Of a stretch of DNA of 64,000 nucleotides, positions 16,139 through 30,513 are shown one piece after another (the stretch's first letter is position 1; every line of letters starts with the position of its first letter). The position numbers and the translations under genes were made by a program. Below the pieces are notes generated by a model. It worked only from the letters and a program-made list of their open reading frames with translations, ran no database searches and was not told the origin of the DNA. This DNA comes from Aldehydirespirator sp965116195 (GTDB taxonomy: Bacteria; Actinomycetota; Acidimicrobiia; Acidimicrobiales; Aldehydirespiratoraceae), in NCBI GenBank assembly GCA_965116195.1, contig OZ220491.1, positions 1,178,001 to 1,242,000 on the forward strand, in the 5' to 3' direction.

Positions 16139-17328
16139 CTGAGGATGTTCATCATCTGGTCAACGTCCTTGTCGCCTCGACCGCTGAGGTTCAACAGCAC
16201 GGTTTGACCGGCCAGATCGGAACGTGCCCGTGACACCCAGGCCAGGGCGTGGGCGCACTCCAGCGCCGGGATGATGCCCTCGGTGCGCGACAACAGGCTG
16301 AACGCTTCTATCACCTCGGCATCGCTGACCTGTTCGTAGCTGGCACGCCCGCTGGCCGCTAGATACGAGTGCTCGGGGCCCACGCCCGGATAGTCAAGCC
16401 CCGCCGAAATCGACTTTGCCTCCAACACCTGGCCCCATTCGTCTTGCATCAGATATGACCGGGAGCCATGCACGATCCCCGGCACAGACCGTCCGACAGC
16501 CGCCCCGCCCGCCGGCTCCACACCGACAAGACGTGCCGGGGTGTTGGCAAACCCTGCGAACACACCCGCCGCATTCGAGCCTCCCCCGACGGAAGCTGTG
16601 ACCACGTCGGGGGTTCCTCCGCCGAGCATCTCGGCGCACTGACGGCGGGCCTCGTCGCCGATGACCCGTTGAAACTCTCGCACCATCCACGGGTAGGGAT
16701 GCGGACCCATCACCGAGCCCAGGCAGTAGTGAGTGGTGTCAGCAACAGCCACCCAATGCCGCAACGCCTCGTTGACGGCATCCTTGAGCGTACGCGACCC
16801 TGACTCTGCGGCTCGAACCTCAGCACCCAGCAGGCGCATGCGAAACACGTTCAGTTCCTGGCGGGCAATGTCAACGGTACCCATGTACACCACACAGTCC
16901 ATGTCGAACAGTGCTGCCACAGTGGCTGTGGCCACCCCGTGCTGTCCGGCACCGGTCTCGGCCACCAGACCGGTTTTGCCCATGCGTTTGGCCAACAGGC
17001 CCTGGCCGAGCACATTGTTGATCTTGTGGCTGCCGGTGTGGTTGAGGTCTTCGCGTTTCAACAGGAGGCGCAAGCCGAGTTCCTCGGACAGGTTGTGACA
17101 CTCGGTCACCGGCGAGGGCCGGCCCGCATAGTCGCGCAGCAACCCGTCAAGATCGGCTCGAAAAGTCGCATCTGCCCAGGCAGAACGAAATGCCCGATCA
17201 AGCTCCTGACAGACCGGCACCAGGGTCTCCGGCACAAACATCCCGCCAAAGTCACCGAAACGGCCATCTGCGGTCGGCTCACCCATGTAGAGCATGGTTT
17301 GCGGTTCAACCTGTGGCGGCGTGATCAT
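16135..17328 (-). CDS. trpB: tryptophan synthase beta subunit
   Basis: PLP enzyme joining indole and serine. 397 residues. Hallmarks: FGDFGGMFVPETL, the PLP-lysine motif NHTGSHKINN, AETGAGQHGVATA, the phosphate-binding SVGGGSNAAG, and the C-terminal LNLSGRGDKD. The ATG overlaps the trpF stop as ATGA, indicating coupling. A second possible start is 11 residues in (MLYMGEP), closer to the family N-terminus, but the overlap favours 17328. Confidence 0.97.
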   Translation of the reverse strand: MITPPQVEPQTMLYMGEPTADGRFGDFGGMFVPETLVPVCQELDRAFRSAWADATFRADLDGLLRDYAGRPSPVTECHNLSEELGLRLLLKREDLNHTGSHKINNVLGQGLLAKRMGKTGLVAETGAGQHGVATATVAALFDMDCVVYMGTVDIARQELNVFRMRLLGAEVRAAESGSRTLKDAVNEALRHWVAVADTTHYCLGSVMGPHPYPWMVREFQRVIGDEARRQCAEMLGGGTPDVVTASVGGGSNAAGVFAGFANTPARLVGVEPAGGAAVGRSVPGIVHGSRSYLMQDEWGQVLEAKSISAGLDYPGVGPEHSYLAASGRASYEQVSDAEVIEAFSLLSRTEGIIPALECAHALAWVSRARSDLAGQTVLLNLSGRGDKDVDQMMNILR

Positions 17329-18029
17329 AAGTCAGCTTCCCAATCATAGGGGCGCTCCGGCTGCTCCGAGTTGGCGGAAGCACCCCCAGGAGATCTCGCG
17401 GTCTTTTTCTCCTTGGCGAGTTTGGTACCGGCCTGCTTGGCGGTCTCAATAAACGATCGCAGCCTTACGGGGTCTTTGCGGCCCGGACGACTCTCAACGC
17501 CTGTCACCACATCAACTCCCCATGGCCGCACCCTGTGGATTGCCTCTGTGACGTTGTCAGGCGACAGTCCGCCTGCGAGCAGCAGACGATGGCCGGCCAG
17601 CGGAGCACCTTCGGCGAGCGACCAGTCGAACACCTCTCCAGAACCGGGGCCCGGGCTGTCAAGCAGCACCATGCCCACGTTGTAGTCGTGGAGATTGTTC
17701 AGACCTTCGTGGCCGGCCGGGAAGGCCTTGATCGTCACCGGTACCCGTGCCGCCACCCAAGCTGTGTCCTGTGCAGATTCGTGACCATGCAGCTGAGCTG
17801 CCCCGAGTGATGCCCGTGCGGTGATCTGCACCACACGAGCGGGGGTCTCATTGCGGAACACGCCCACCGAGAGCACATTGCCGGGAAGGCGGCGGGCAAT
17901 GTCACGTGCCCGGTCTATGGCTATTTGTCGCGGCGAGGGAGCGAACACGAAGCCGACGGCATCTGCGCCCAAGGCCACAGCAAGGAGTGCGTCCTCCTCG
18001 CTGGTGGTGCCGCAGATCTTCACGAACAC
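17325..18029 (-). CDS. trpF: phosphoribosylanthranilate isomerase
   Basis: Isomerises PRA to CdRP in tryptophan synthesis. Landmarks: VFVKICGTTSEEDALLAVALG with the catalytic Cys, the conserved VGFVFAPSPRQ, AQLHGHE, and the phosphate-binding LAGGLSPDNV and DVVTGVES. About 234 residues, including an unusual Lys/Ser/Pro-rich C-terminal tail of about 30 residues not typical of the family. The start GTG at 18029 is inferred from the conserved KICGTT. The frame continues upstream into the repeat array without similarity. Many actinobacteria lack trpF and use the bifunctional PriA instead, so its presence is informative. Confidence 0.93.
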   Translation of the reverse strand: MFVKICGTTSEEDALLAVALGADAVGFVFAPSPRQIAIDRARDIARRLPGNVLSVGVFRNETPARVVQITARASLGAAQLHGHESAQDTAWVAARVPVTIKAFPAGHEGLNNLHDYNVGMVLLDSPGPGSGEVFDWSLAEGAPLAGHRLLLAGGLSPDNVTEAIHRVRPWGVDVVTGVESRPGRKDPVRLRSFIETAKQAGTKLAKEKKTARSPGGASANSEQPERPYDWEADL

Positions 18030-18131
18030 ACCAGCGACGCTAGTAGCTGGACACCCGCAATCCGAGCCTTTGCGTCCTTGCGCTGACGAGTCACGGTCAG
18101 CGGCTGATCTGTCACGGTGCATTTCCCTGCG

Positions 18132-18380
18132 ACGGCCACCGTGCGACCACAACAACCGTTGCTGATTACCTGAACGGCCACCATGCGCTTACAGGGACCG
18201 TTGCTGATTAGCTGAACGGCCACCGTGCGACCACAACAACCGTTGCTGATTACCTGAACGGCCACCATGCGCTTACAGGAACCGTTGCTGATTACCTGAA
18301 CGGCCACCATGCGCTTACAGGGACCGTTGCTGATTACCTGAACGGCCACCGTGCGACCACAACAACCGTTGCTGATTACC
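18132..18380. repeat. 42-bp tandem repeat, 6 copies, between trpC and trpF
   Basis: The marker CCGTTGCTGATTA recurs at 18156, 18198, 18240, 18282, 18324 and 18366, exactly 42 bp apart. Two unit variants alternate (CGTGCGACCACAACAA and CATGCGCTTACAGG). The frame is open through the array on the minus strand, but the resulting peptide resembles nothing. Confidence 0.95.
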
Positions 18381-18430
18381 TGAGTTGTGGCTGATTGCCT
18401 GGGTCGTGTTGGAGGCTGCCGGTGCTCGGG

Positions 18431-19216
18431 TCAGCAGCCGGCTTGTTGTAGTGCTCTCACTGCGGCGGTCGGGTTGCTGGAGCGCACCAGAGACTCACCC
18501 ACGAGCACGGCATCATAGCCGGCATCGGCCAGGCGTGTGACATCGGCCGGGCCCCTGATGCCTGACTCACCGACACGCGCAACACCTGAAGGAAACAACT
18601 GGGCCAACCGGGTTGCGCGTTCGGGGTCAACCTCAAAAGTTGTGAGATCGCGCTGGTTCACACCGATGAGGTCCGCACCGACTTGCAGCGCCAGTTCAAG
18701 TTCGCTCTCGTCATGCACCTCCACCAGAGCGTCAAGGTCAACCGAGCGAGCGAGTTCCAGAAAGTCCTTGAGTTCGTGGCTGCTGAGGGCTGCCACTATC
18801 AACAGCACGCAGTCTGCGCCCATGATGCGGGTGTCACACACGTCGTTTTCAGTAACGGTGAAGTCTTTGCGCAGCACCGGCATAGAGGTCACGGCCCTGG
18901 CCTGTTGCAGATCACTGACGGAGCCACCGAACCAGTCCTCGTCGGTGAGAACCGACAGACACACCGCACCACCGTCTTCGTACTGCCTGGCAAGCCCGGC
19001 TGCTGACAGTCCCGGTTTCAGGTCGCCCGCCGAGGGTGAGCGGCGCTTTATCTCGGCGATGACAGAGGTACCCGGTGTGGCCAACAGACTGGACCTGAAA
19101 TTGCTGGTGGCACCGCATGACAAGGCCTCGGCGCGCAGAGTTTCTGTATTGCGGGTGTCAGAACGAGCCGCCTCGCGGTGCGCTCGCACGATCCGATCCA
19201 GATAAGTCGTCGTCAC
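18431..19216 (-). CDS. trpC: indole-3-glycerol phosphate synthase
   Basis: Closes the indole ring of CdRP. 261 residues. Landmarks: VIAEIKRRSPSAGDL with the catalytic Lys, YEDGGAVCLSVLTDEDWFGG, PVLRKDF, GADCVLLI, the catalytic Glu in DALVEVHDESELE, GVNQRDLTTF, and VGESGI. The GTG start sits in the second copy of an 11-bp motif that also ends the upstream dnaJ-like gene. Followed by trpF after about 400 bp, most of it repeat array. Confidence 0.96.
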   Translation of the reverse strand: MTTTYLDRIVRAHREAARSDTRNTETLRAEALSCGATSNFRSSLLATPGTSVIAEIKRRSPSAGDLKPGLSAAGLARQYEDGGAVCLSVLTDEDWFGGSVSDLQQARAVTSMPVLRKDFTVTENDVCDTRIMGADCVLLIVAALSSHELKDFLELARSVDLDALVEVHDESELELALQVGADLIGVNQRDLTTFEVDPERATRLAQLFPSGVARVGESGIRGPADVTRLADAGYDAVLVGESLVRSSNPTAAVRALQQAGC

Positions 19217-19245
19217 CGGTACAAATCTCTCCGGGTCACCGGTAC
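19212..19245. repeat. 11-bp duplicated stop/start junction (dnaJ-like/trpC)
   Basis: GTCACCGGTAC occurs at 19212-19222 and 19235-19245, 23 bp apart. On the coding strand GTACCGGTGAC contains the TGA stop of the dnaJ-like gene in one copy and the GTG start of trpC in the other. Confidence 0.9.
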
Positions 19246-19838
19246 GGGCCTCTGCGGCTTCGCACCAGCACCACGAAGGGTGACAAAAAGAACAGTGCAG
19301 CGGAACCGACGATGCTCATCAAGCCAAGGCGCACCAGCACAAATCCACCAACAAGGACACCGAAAACAATGGCGAAAATGCCCAACACGAAGATGGCTGG
19401 CGCACCCAGCCTCATCCATGTGGGTAGTTCGCCCCCGGTGATGGCACTGTCGTCACCGTGGAAGGTTCGGTAGCTGGGATCAGACTCGAAGCTGTAGCTG
19501 TGTCTGTGTCTGGAGCCGTGTTCGGCATCGCTCGGGGGAGGTGAGCCCGGGTTGGGTGTCGCCTCAGTCGGGGTTGTGCCGGAATTGCTGCGATTGGACT
19601 GACGACGCAGGTACCGATCTGTGGCGGCCCGAGCATTGTTGTCTGACAGTATCTCCCACGCCTCGTTGATGCGGCGCATTCGTTCGGCAGCGTCGGGATC
19701 GTCATGGCGTATGTCCGGGTGGGTTCGCCGGGCCAGCGCCACGTAGGCTCGGCGGATGTCCTCGGTTGACGCACTGCGGGCAACCCCGAGCACGGCATAG
19801 GGATCATCCACGGGTTCAGCGTAGGGCAACTGCGTCAT
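19236..19838 (-). CDS. J-domain membrane protein
   Basis: About 200 residues. An N-terminal J domain (DPYAVLGVARSASTEDIRRA, the HPD motif in RRTHPDIRHDDPD, then RINEAWEILSD) is followed by a Ser/Pro/Thr-rich linker and two hydrophobic helices near the C-terminus (APAIFVLGIFAIVFGVLVGG and a second of similar length). It would recruit DnaK to the membrane. The substrate is unknown. The frame begins with MTQMTQ, so the start is either 19847 or 19838. It sits between the ygfZ-like gene and trpC and is coupled to trpC by a duplicated GTGA motif. Confidence 0.85.
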   Translation of the reverse strand: MTQLPYAEPVDDPYAVLGVARSASTEDIRRAYVALARRTHPDIRHDDPDAAERMRRINEAWEILSDNNARAATDRYLRRQSNRSNSGTTPTEATPNPGSPPPSDAEHGSRHRHSYSFESDPSYRTFHGDDSAITGGELPTWMRLGAPAIFVLGIFAIVFGVLVGGFVLVRLGLMSIVGSAALFFLSPFVVLVRSRRGPYR

Positions 19839-19984
19839 TTGTGTCACTGCGTGGACACACGGTCAAATGACGCATGTGGCGCTGCCAACTGTCAAGACTC
19901 ACAAATCGCTACCTTTGCGCCTGCGGACTCTTGTCAGCGACCAGTCGGCTCTGTTGTGAGCGTGCCAGCGGCTGTCAGTCAGAG

Positions 19985-20308
19985 CAGTGGCACTGCTGGC
20001 TCAATGTGGTTGCTGGTGTGGCCTCCGGGACACGGTGGCAGGTGCGGAGGGCACTGGGGTGGCACTGCTGGCTCAATGTGGTTGCTGGTGTGGCCTCCGG
20101 GACACGGTGGCAGGTGCGGAAGGCACTGGGGTCGCACTGCTGGCTCAACGTGGTTGCTGGTGTGGCCTCCGGGACACGGTGGCAGGTGCGGAAGGCACTG
20201 GGGTCGCACTGCTGGCTCAACGTGGTTGCTGGTGTGGCCTCCGGGACACGGTGGCAGGTGCCGAGGCACTGGGGTCGCACCTTTAGCTCAACGTGGTTGC
20301 TGGTGTGG
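19985..20308. repeat. 72-bp tandem repeat, 4 copies, derived from the ygfZ 3' end
   Basis: The marker CACTGCTGGCTCAA recurs at 19991, 20063, 20135 and 20207 (72 bp apart). The gene-proximal copy is the 3' end of the ygfZ-like gene itself: GCTCAACGTGGTTGCTGGTG is identical in gene and array. The gene reads a stop (TAA) where the units read CAG. Confidence 0.95.
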
Positions 20309-21251
20309 CCAGCACGGTGGCCGCAACACCAGCCACCTCAGCCTGTGCCGGGGGTTGGATTCGACGCTGCACTGTAGCCAGCGCCACTGTCACCGATGTT
20401 GAGGTATCGGACATTGAAGTGTCGGTCGCAACCGAGGTGATCTCGCCCACCACCCTGCCGTCCACGATGACCTCGGTGCCAGACTTGATGTCACCCGCCG
20501 CCCCAGGCGCATCAGCCGCAGACGAGCTCGACACATCCATGAAGGCCCCTGCGCTGTGCTGAGCGTCATCGGAACTCTCCGCTGAACCGGTTGCAATCTC
20601 CAACAGTCGCACGGGCCGGGGCACATTGCCTCCACGGCTGTCAATGCGGGCAACCAACTCCTGGCCCGTGTAGCAACCTTTGGTGAAGCTCACCGATGTC
20701 TCCACCAGTCCGCCTATCTCCGCAGGGATGGTGCGTTCGGTCAGTTCCCGGCCCATGGCAGGCCACCCGGCTCTGATGCGGGCCACCTCCAACTCGGCAG
20801 GTGAGTTCACCAGTCCCGGAAGCAACTCAACCTCGGGTCCCAACAGGTCAACACCATCAAAGCCGGGCCAGTTCACCTCCGTGATCAACTCAGCCCGCAC
20901 CGAGTCCAGTTCCTCCCGGGAGGGCAGTGTGCTGCGCAGCGACACCATCCGCCAGCCGGTGAGCACCTCAAAGGTGACATCAACACGGAGCCTGAACCGC
21001 TCCAGGCGAGCCACGAGAGTTGCCGCGAAGCCTTTGTCAAGATCAATCAAAAAGCCGTGGCCGCTTCGGTCTCGGGTGAGGCGGAACCAAGCCTCCACCT
21101 TGCCCTGAGGGGCCAGGAGCAACGACCAAGCCGAGCGGCCTGCTGCGATGGTGTCAACGTCCTGTGATATCTGGCCCTGCAGAAAACCTGCGGCATCGGT
21201 GCCGTGAACACGTACCACATCTCTGTCCGCCACAGCACAAATGCTGCTCAC
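20283..21251 (-). CDS. ygfZ: folate-binding YgfZ/GcvT-like protein
   Basis: 322 residues of the YgfZ family, related to the GcvT aminomethyltransferase, which helps Fe-S cluster enzymes in a folate-dependent way. The family signature KGCYTGQELVARIDSRG (KGC-Y-GQE) is intact, and the N-terminus VHGTDAAGFLQGQISQDV is typical. The C-terminal third is looser and contains a Ser/Asp/Ala-rich insertion. The last residues (ATPATTLS) are the same peptide encoded by the downstream 72-bp units. The GTG start shares GTGAGCAGCA with the trpE stop region. Confidence 0.88.
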   Translation of the reverse strand: MSSICAVADRDVVRVHGTDAAGFLQGQISQDVDTIAAGRSAWSLLLAPQGKVEAWFRLTRDRSGHGFLIDLDKGFAATLVARLERFRLRVDVTFEVLTGWRMVSLRSTLPSREELDSVRAELITEVNWPGFDGVDLLGPEVELLPGLVNSPAELEVARIRAGWPAMGRELTERTIPAEIGGLVETSVSFTKGCYTGQELVARIDSRGGNVPRPVRLLEIATGSAESSDDAQHSAGAFMDVSSSSAADAPGAAGDIKSGTEVIVDGRVVGEITSVATDTSMSDTSTSVTVALATVQRRIQPPAQAEVAGVAATVLATPATTLS

Positions 21252-21350
21252 AGCGCTCTCACCTGAGCCAGCCGGGTTGCACTCACGGTGAACTGCTCAT
21301 TACTGGGATTGTTCTCGGGCCGCGGGCTGTAGTCATATTTTGCTGCTCAC
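21243..21350. repeat. three copies of the trpE-stop/ygfZ-start junction
   Basis: GCTGCTCAC at 21243-21251 (ygfZ start), ACTGCTCAT at 21292-21300 and GCTGCTCAC at 21342-21350 (trpE stop): spacings 49 and 50 bp. The coding strand reads GTGAGCAGC at both ends. Confidence 0.85.
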
Positions 21351-22879
21351 TGCGGGTTTCTCGGGGCCAGGCGGACTGCGCTCATACGGCGAGCAGCGGG
21401 CACCGCAGCCAGCAGAGCCTCGGCCTTGTTCTGGCATTCGGCATGCTCTTCAGCGGCCACGGAGTCTGCCACGATCCCGGCACCGGCCTGCACCGACGCC
21501 TTGCCCCCGGACACGATCATCGTGCGGATGGTGATGGCAGTGTCGATATTGCCCGAGAAGTCAAGGTAACCGACCACACCTGCATAAGGCCCACGTTTGG
21601 TGGTCTCCAGACGGTCGATGATCTCCATGGCGCGCACCTTGGGTGCCCCTGACACTGTTCCCGCGGGCAGGGTCGCTCGGAGCACATCAATCGGCGTGGC
21701 CTGCTTGGCAAGGGTGCCTGACACCTGCGATGTCAGGTGCATCACGTGACTGTAGCGCTCAAGGGTCATCATCTCGTCAAGGTTCAGGGTGCCGAACTTC
21801 ACGACCCGCCCGACATCGTTGCGCGCCAGATCAACGAGCATCACATGCTCGGCAACTTCTTTGGGGTGCTCAGCGAGTTCGGCAGCCAGGCGACGATCCT
21901 CTTCATCGGTGCTGCCACGACGGCGGGTACCAGCGATGGGACGACTGATCACCTGCCCGTGGCGTAGTTGCACCATCGGCTCTGGAGAACTGCCCACAAT
22001 CTCCAGCGGGCCATGACGAAGAAAATACATATAGGGGCTCGGATTGAGTTGGCGCAGCACCCTGTACACGTCGAACGCCTGAGCGTCCAGTTCAAAGTCA
22101 AAGCGTTGAGAGAGCACCACCTGGAAGATGTCACCGGCAAAGATGTGCTCTCGGGCTACCTCCACCGCCCGGGCGTACAGGTCAGCTCCCATGGTGGAGA
22201 CTGCCTGCACCGGTGGATCTTGATTTCTGACCACAGGGCCGGGTGGCGTCATCAGCGGCTCGTCAAGGGCTTGGGCACCGTCGGCTGCCACCACCTCAAC
22301 ACGCTCGGTGGCCTCGCCGTACAGTCGGTCAATATGTGCCTGGCTGGCCCCGTCGGGCACCAGCACGTTGGAGATCAGCGTGGCGCGCTGACGCCAATGG
22401 TCATAGACGGCCAACTCGCCTATCAGCGACATCACCGCATCAGGGTGTCCGGTGTCATCGGGAGGCGTGTCAGGCAGGTGTTCAACCTCGCGCACGACGT
22501 CATAGCCCAGGTAGCCGACAAGCCCGCCATGCAGCGGCGGCAGACCATCGATGACAGGAGCACGGTAGTGGTTCAACACCACGTCAAGCGCGGCGAGGAT
22601 GCCTGCATCGCGCGGCACTGTCACTCCCAGTTCACCTTCCACATCCACGTGTCGGCCTCGGGCGATGAGCCGGGCCCGGGGATTGCGTCCGATGAACGAC
22701 CAACGACCCCAGCGTCTGCCATGCTCAACGGACTCCAACAAAAAGCCGTCACCGGTGCCGACCAGTCGGGTGAAGGCTGCCACAGGCGTGGTCAGGTCGG
22801 CCAACACCTCACGCCACACCGGCACGACACGACAGGAACGTGCCAGTTCACGGAACTGCTCAAGGGTGGGCGTGTGCAC
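21347..22879 (-). CDS. trpE: anthranilate synthase component I
   Basis: Chorismate-using subunit of anthranilate synthase, 510 residues. The N-terminal domain holds the feedback-binding LLESVEHGRRWGRWSFIG (LLES motif). The C-terminal chorismate-binding domain has PSPYMYFLRHGPLEIVGSSP, RPIAGTRRRGSTDEEDRRLA, EHVMLVDLARNDVGRV and TLPAGTVSGAPKVRAMEII. The glutaminase subunit (trpG) and trpD are not in the window. GTG start 24 nt after hisI, consistent with one transcript. Confidence 0.96.
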   Translation of the reverse strand: MHTPTLEQFRELARSCRVVPVWREVLADLTTPVAAFTRLVGTGDGFLLESVEHGRRWGRWSFIGRNPRARLIARGRHVDVEGELGVTVPRDAGILAALDVVLNHYRAPVIDGLPPLHGGLVGYLGYDVVREVEHLPDTPPDDTGHPDAVMSLIGELAVYDHWRQRATLISNVLVPDGASQAHIDRLYGEATERVEVVAADGAQALDEPLMTPPGPVVRNQDPPVQAVSTMGADLYARAVEVAREHIFAGDIFQVVLSQRFDFELDAQAFDVYRVLRQLNPSPYMYFLRHGPLEIVGSSPEPMVQLRHGQVISRPIAGTRRRGSTDEEDRRLAAELAEHPKEVAEHVMLVDLARNDVGRVVKFGTLNLDEMMTLERYSHVMHLTSQVSGTLAKQATPIDVLRATLPAGTVSGAPKVRAMEIIDRLETTKRGPYAGVVGYLDFSGNIDTAITIRTMIVSGGKASVQAGAGIVADSVAAEEHAECQNKAEALLAAVPAARRMSAVRLAPRNPQ

Positions 22880-22902
22880 AGCGAGGTGTCCGTGTCCGGT
22901 GG

Positions 22903-23565
22903 CTATTCAGCATGGGCTCCAGCGGATGTTGAGCGATCAGTTGAGCCGTCATGGGAACCGTTGAGGGAGCGATCAGTTGAGCCGTCATGGGAACCGTTGA
23001 GGGAGCGGTCAGCCGAGTTGCCGGAGGAAGCGTCGAAAGGGCGGTCAGCGGAGTTGCCGGAGGAAGCGTCCGAAGGGCGGTCAGCGGAGTTGCCGGAGGA
23101 AGCGTCGAAAGGGCGGTCAGCGGAGTTGCCAGAGGAAGCGTCGAAGGAGCGGAAGAAGCACGAATAGGCACCGGTGTGGCAGGCACCGCTGCCGTCCTGG
23201 ACAACCAGAAACAGCAGCGTGTCGCCGTCACAGTCGTAGTAGGCCTCCCGCAACCACTGCCGGTCACCGGAACTCTCACCCTTGCGCCAGATCTCCTGAC
23301 GAGAGCGACTCCAGAACACGGTCCGTCCTTCAGTCAGCGTGAGAGCCAACGTATGGGCGTTCATCCAGGCCATCATCAATACCGCACGTGTGGACACATC
23401 CTGCACGATTGCAGGCACAAGTCCGTTGGCATCAAACTTGATTGAGCCGAGCGCCTTGTCCAGTGGCGTGTCGGTCACGGACGTCGCTCTTGTCGGCGCG
23501 TGGCGCGACGAAGTGTCGCGGGACAACGTGTCCTCCGTGCTGTCAGTTGTGTCGTCACCAGACAT
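22903..23565 (-). CDS. hisI: phosphoribosyl-AMP cyclohydrolase with repeat-rich C-terminal tail
   Basis: Third step of histidine synthesis. The catalytic core includes KFDANGLVPAIVQD, VLMMAWMNAHTLALTLTEGR, VFWSRSRQEIWRKGESSG, the metal-binding DCDGDTLL and GACHTGAYSCFFR. The core alone would be about 110-130 residues. Here it is preceded by a Ser/Thr-rich head of about 35 residues and followed by about 80 residues of in-frame repeats: four copies of FDASSGNSADRP and two of SLNGSHDGSTDR. No HisE domain is fused. The tail is probably disordered and unlikely to take part in catalysis. Confidence 0.93.
   Translation of the reverse strand: MSGDDTTDSTEDTLSRDTSSRHAPTRATSVTDTPLDKALGSIKFDANGLVPAIVQDVSTRAVLMMAWMNAHTLALTLTEGRTVFWSRSRQEIWRKGESSGDRQWLREAYYDCDGDTLLFLVVQDGSGACHTGAYSCFFRSFDASSGNSADRPFDASSGNSADRPSDASSGNSADRPFDASSGNSADRSLNGSHDGSTDRSLNGSHDGSTDRSTSAGAHAE
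22930..23150. repeat. 36-bp in-frame tandem repeats in the hisI 3' end
   Basis: Two units with the marker GCGATCAG (22933, 22969) and four with GCGGTCAG (23005, 23041, 23077, 23113), all exactly 36 bp apart. Two unit families, each of 12 codons. Confidence 0.95.
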
Positions 23566-23605
23566 GGTCTTTGAGATTGCTGACTACGCCTGTGCCCATG
23601 CCGTA

Positions 23606-23947
23606 CTACAGGTACAACCCGGTGCTGCCCTCATCGAGGCGCTCGGCAGCAACGGCATGAACGTCACGCTCGCGCAGGATGATGTAGTCGCGGCCACGCA
23701 CTTCGACTTCGTAGCGGTCTTCGGGGTTGAACAGGACTCGGTCACCCTTTTCCATGTTGCGCACGTTCGGGCCGACCGCCACCACCACAGCCCAAGTGAG
23801 GCGCTTGCCCACCTGGGCTGTAGCTGGAATCAGAATGCCCCCTGCTGACCTTCGGTCACCTTCAATCTCTCCGATGGCCACCAAAATCCGGTCATTGAGC
23901 ATCTTGACCGGCAGGCGGTCATCATCGTGAGGTGCGTGAGGGGTCAC
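23606..23947 (-). CDS. GroES/Cpn10-like co-chaperonin
   Basis: About 113 residues. A Cpn10 fold is suggested by VKMLNDRILVAIGEIEGDRRS, the mobile-loop-like AGGILIPATAQVGKR, AVVVAVGPNVRNMEKGDRVLF and RDYIILRERDVHAV. The usual GroES partner, groEL, is not in this window, and the mobile-loop sequence is unlike canonical GroES (IVL tripeptide replaced by ILI), so this may be a stand-alone paralogue. The GTG at 23947 is chosen because the sequence upstream shows no similarity. Lies 40 nt before hisI. Confidence 0.8.
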   Translation of the reverse strand: MTPHAPHDDDRLPVKMLNDRILVAIGEIEGDRRSAGGILIPATAQVGKRLTWAVVVAVGPNVRNMEKGDRVLFNPEDRYEVEVRGRDYIILRERDVHAVAAERLDEGSTGLYL

Positions 23948-24087
23948 GTTTCGTGAGGTGCTGTCTGAATGAGACTTGGGTTGGGTCACCGACAACAACA
24001 ATACCGGAGGGTTGTGCCTGTTCTGCGTCCTTGGGCTTGCAGGCAGGCAAGGTCGGTGCCACTCCCTGTTGGGTTGGTGTTGTGATG

Positions 24088-27114
<3,027 letters not shown>

Positions 27115-27190
27115 TCAGAGACCTCCAATTCTCTCATTCGGGTTGTTCGTATTACAGTCCCGGTCGCAACCAGGAAAAACTCTGTGTAAC

Positions 27191-30082
<2,892 letters not shown>

Positions 30083-30162
30083 AAACCTCCAATTCTCCTA
30101 CTCGGATGTCAGCAGTATAGCCCAGTCTACAAGTAGCAACCTGTAGAACCTGGGACCCCACC

Positions 30163-30205
30163 CCAGAGGCCTCCCTCCACCCCTTCGGGGGACCCGGGGG
30201 AGGGG
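30163..30205. terminator. GC-rich hairpin with TTCG loop
   Basis: CCCC-TTCG-GGGG at 30180-30191, extended by outer CCTCC/GGAGG-type pairs. It lies upstream of paralogue 2 on the minus strand. There is no T-run, so a Rho-independent terminator is only possible, not certain. Confidence 0.35.
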
Positions 30206-30239
30206 GGTATTCTAGCAGCAGCTCGGCTCGGGAGGGTGG

Positions 30240-30445
30240 GTCCCCTGTACCCGGGGGCGACGCCCGAGACGGTCAGCCAACTCCACCTGCTCCAGGTGGG
30301 TTCGCTGTACCCGGGGGCAACGCTGTCAGTGCTGATTTGGGGTTGACCACTGACAGTGGGTTCCCTGTACCCGGAGGCAACGCTGTCAGTGCTGATTTGG
30401 GGTTGAGCACTGACAGTGGGTCCCCTGTACCCGGTGTACCCGGGG
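30240..30445. repeat. 60-bp tandem repeat, about 3 copies
   Basis: CCCTGTACCCGGAGGCAACG followed by CTGTCAGTGCTGATTTGGGG recurs with a 60-bp period (clearest at about 30308 and 30368, with a diverged copy before and a partial one after). Lies in the 570-bp gap between paralogues 2 and 3. No gene is supported in this gap. Confidence 0.85.
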
Positions 30446-30473
30446 GCAAGGGAGCCTGCACCGAGTAAGTAGC

Positions 30474-30513
30474 CCCTCGCCCCCTCCAACCCGCCGGAGG
30501 GAAGGGGCGAGGG
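30474..30513. terminator. strong GC-rich hairpin downstream of paralogue 3
   Basis: CCCTCGCCCC (30474-30483) pairs perfectly with GGGGCGAGGG (30504-30513), and an inner CTCC/GGAG continues the stem. It lies about 140 nt after the paralogue 3 stop. A U-tract is missing on the minus strand. Confidence 0.4.

Noticed and set aside
18020..18349. Minus-strand ORF of 109 codons between trpC and trpF as a leader or attenuator peptide
   Set aside because: It consists of 42-bp repeats, has no Trp-codon run, and shows no alternative hairpins typical of trp attenuation.
19874..20377. Long open frames on both strands at the ygfZ repeats
   Set aside because: Open because of the 72-bp period. No similarity, no start signals, and several mutually exclusive frames.
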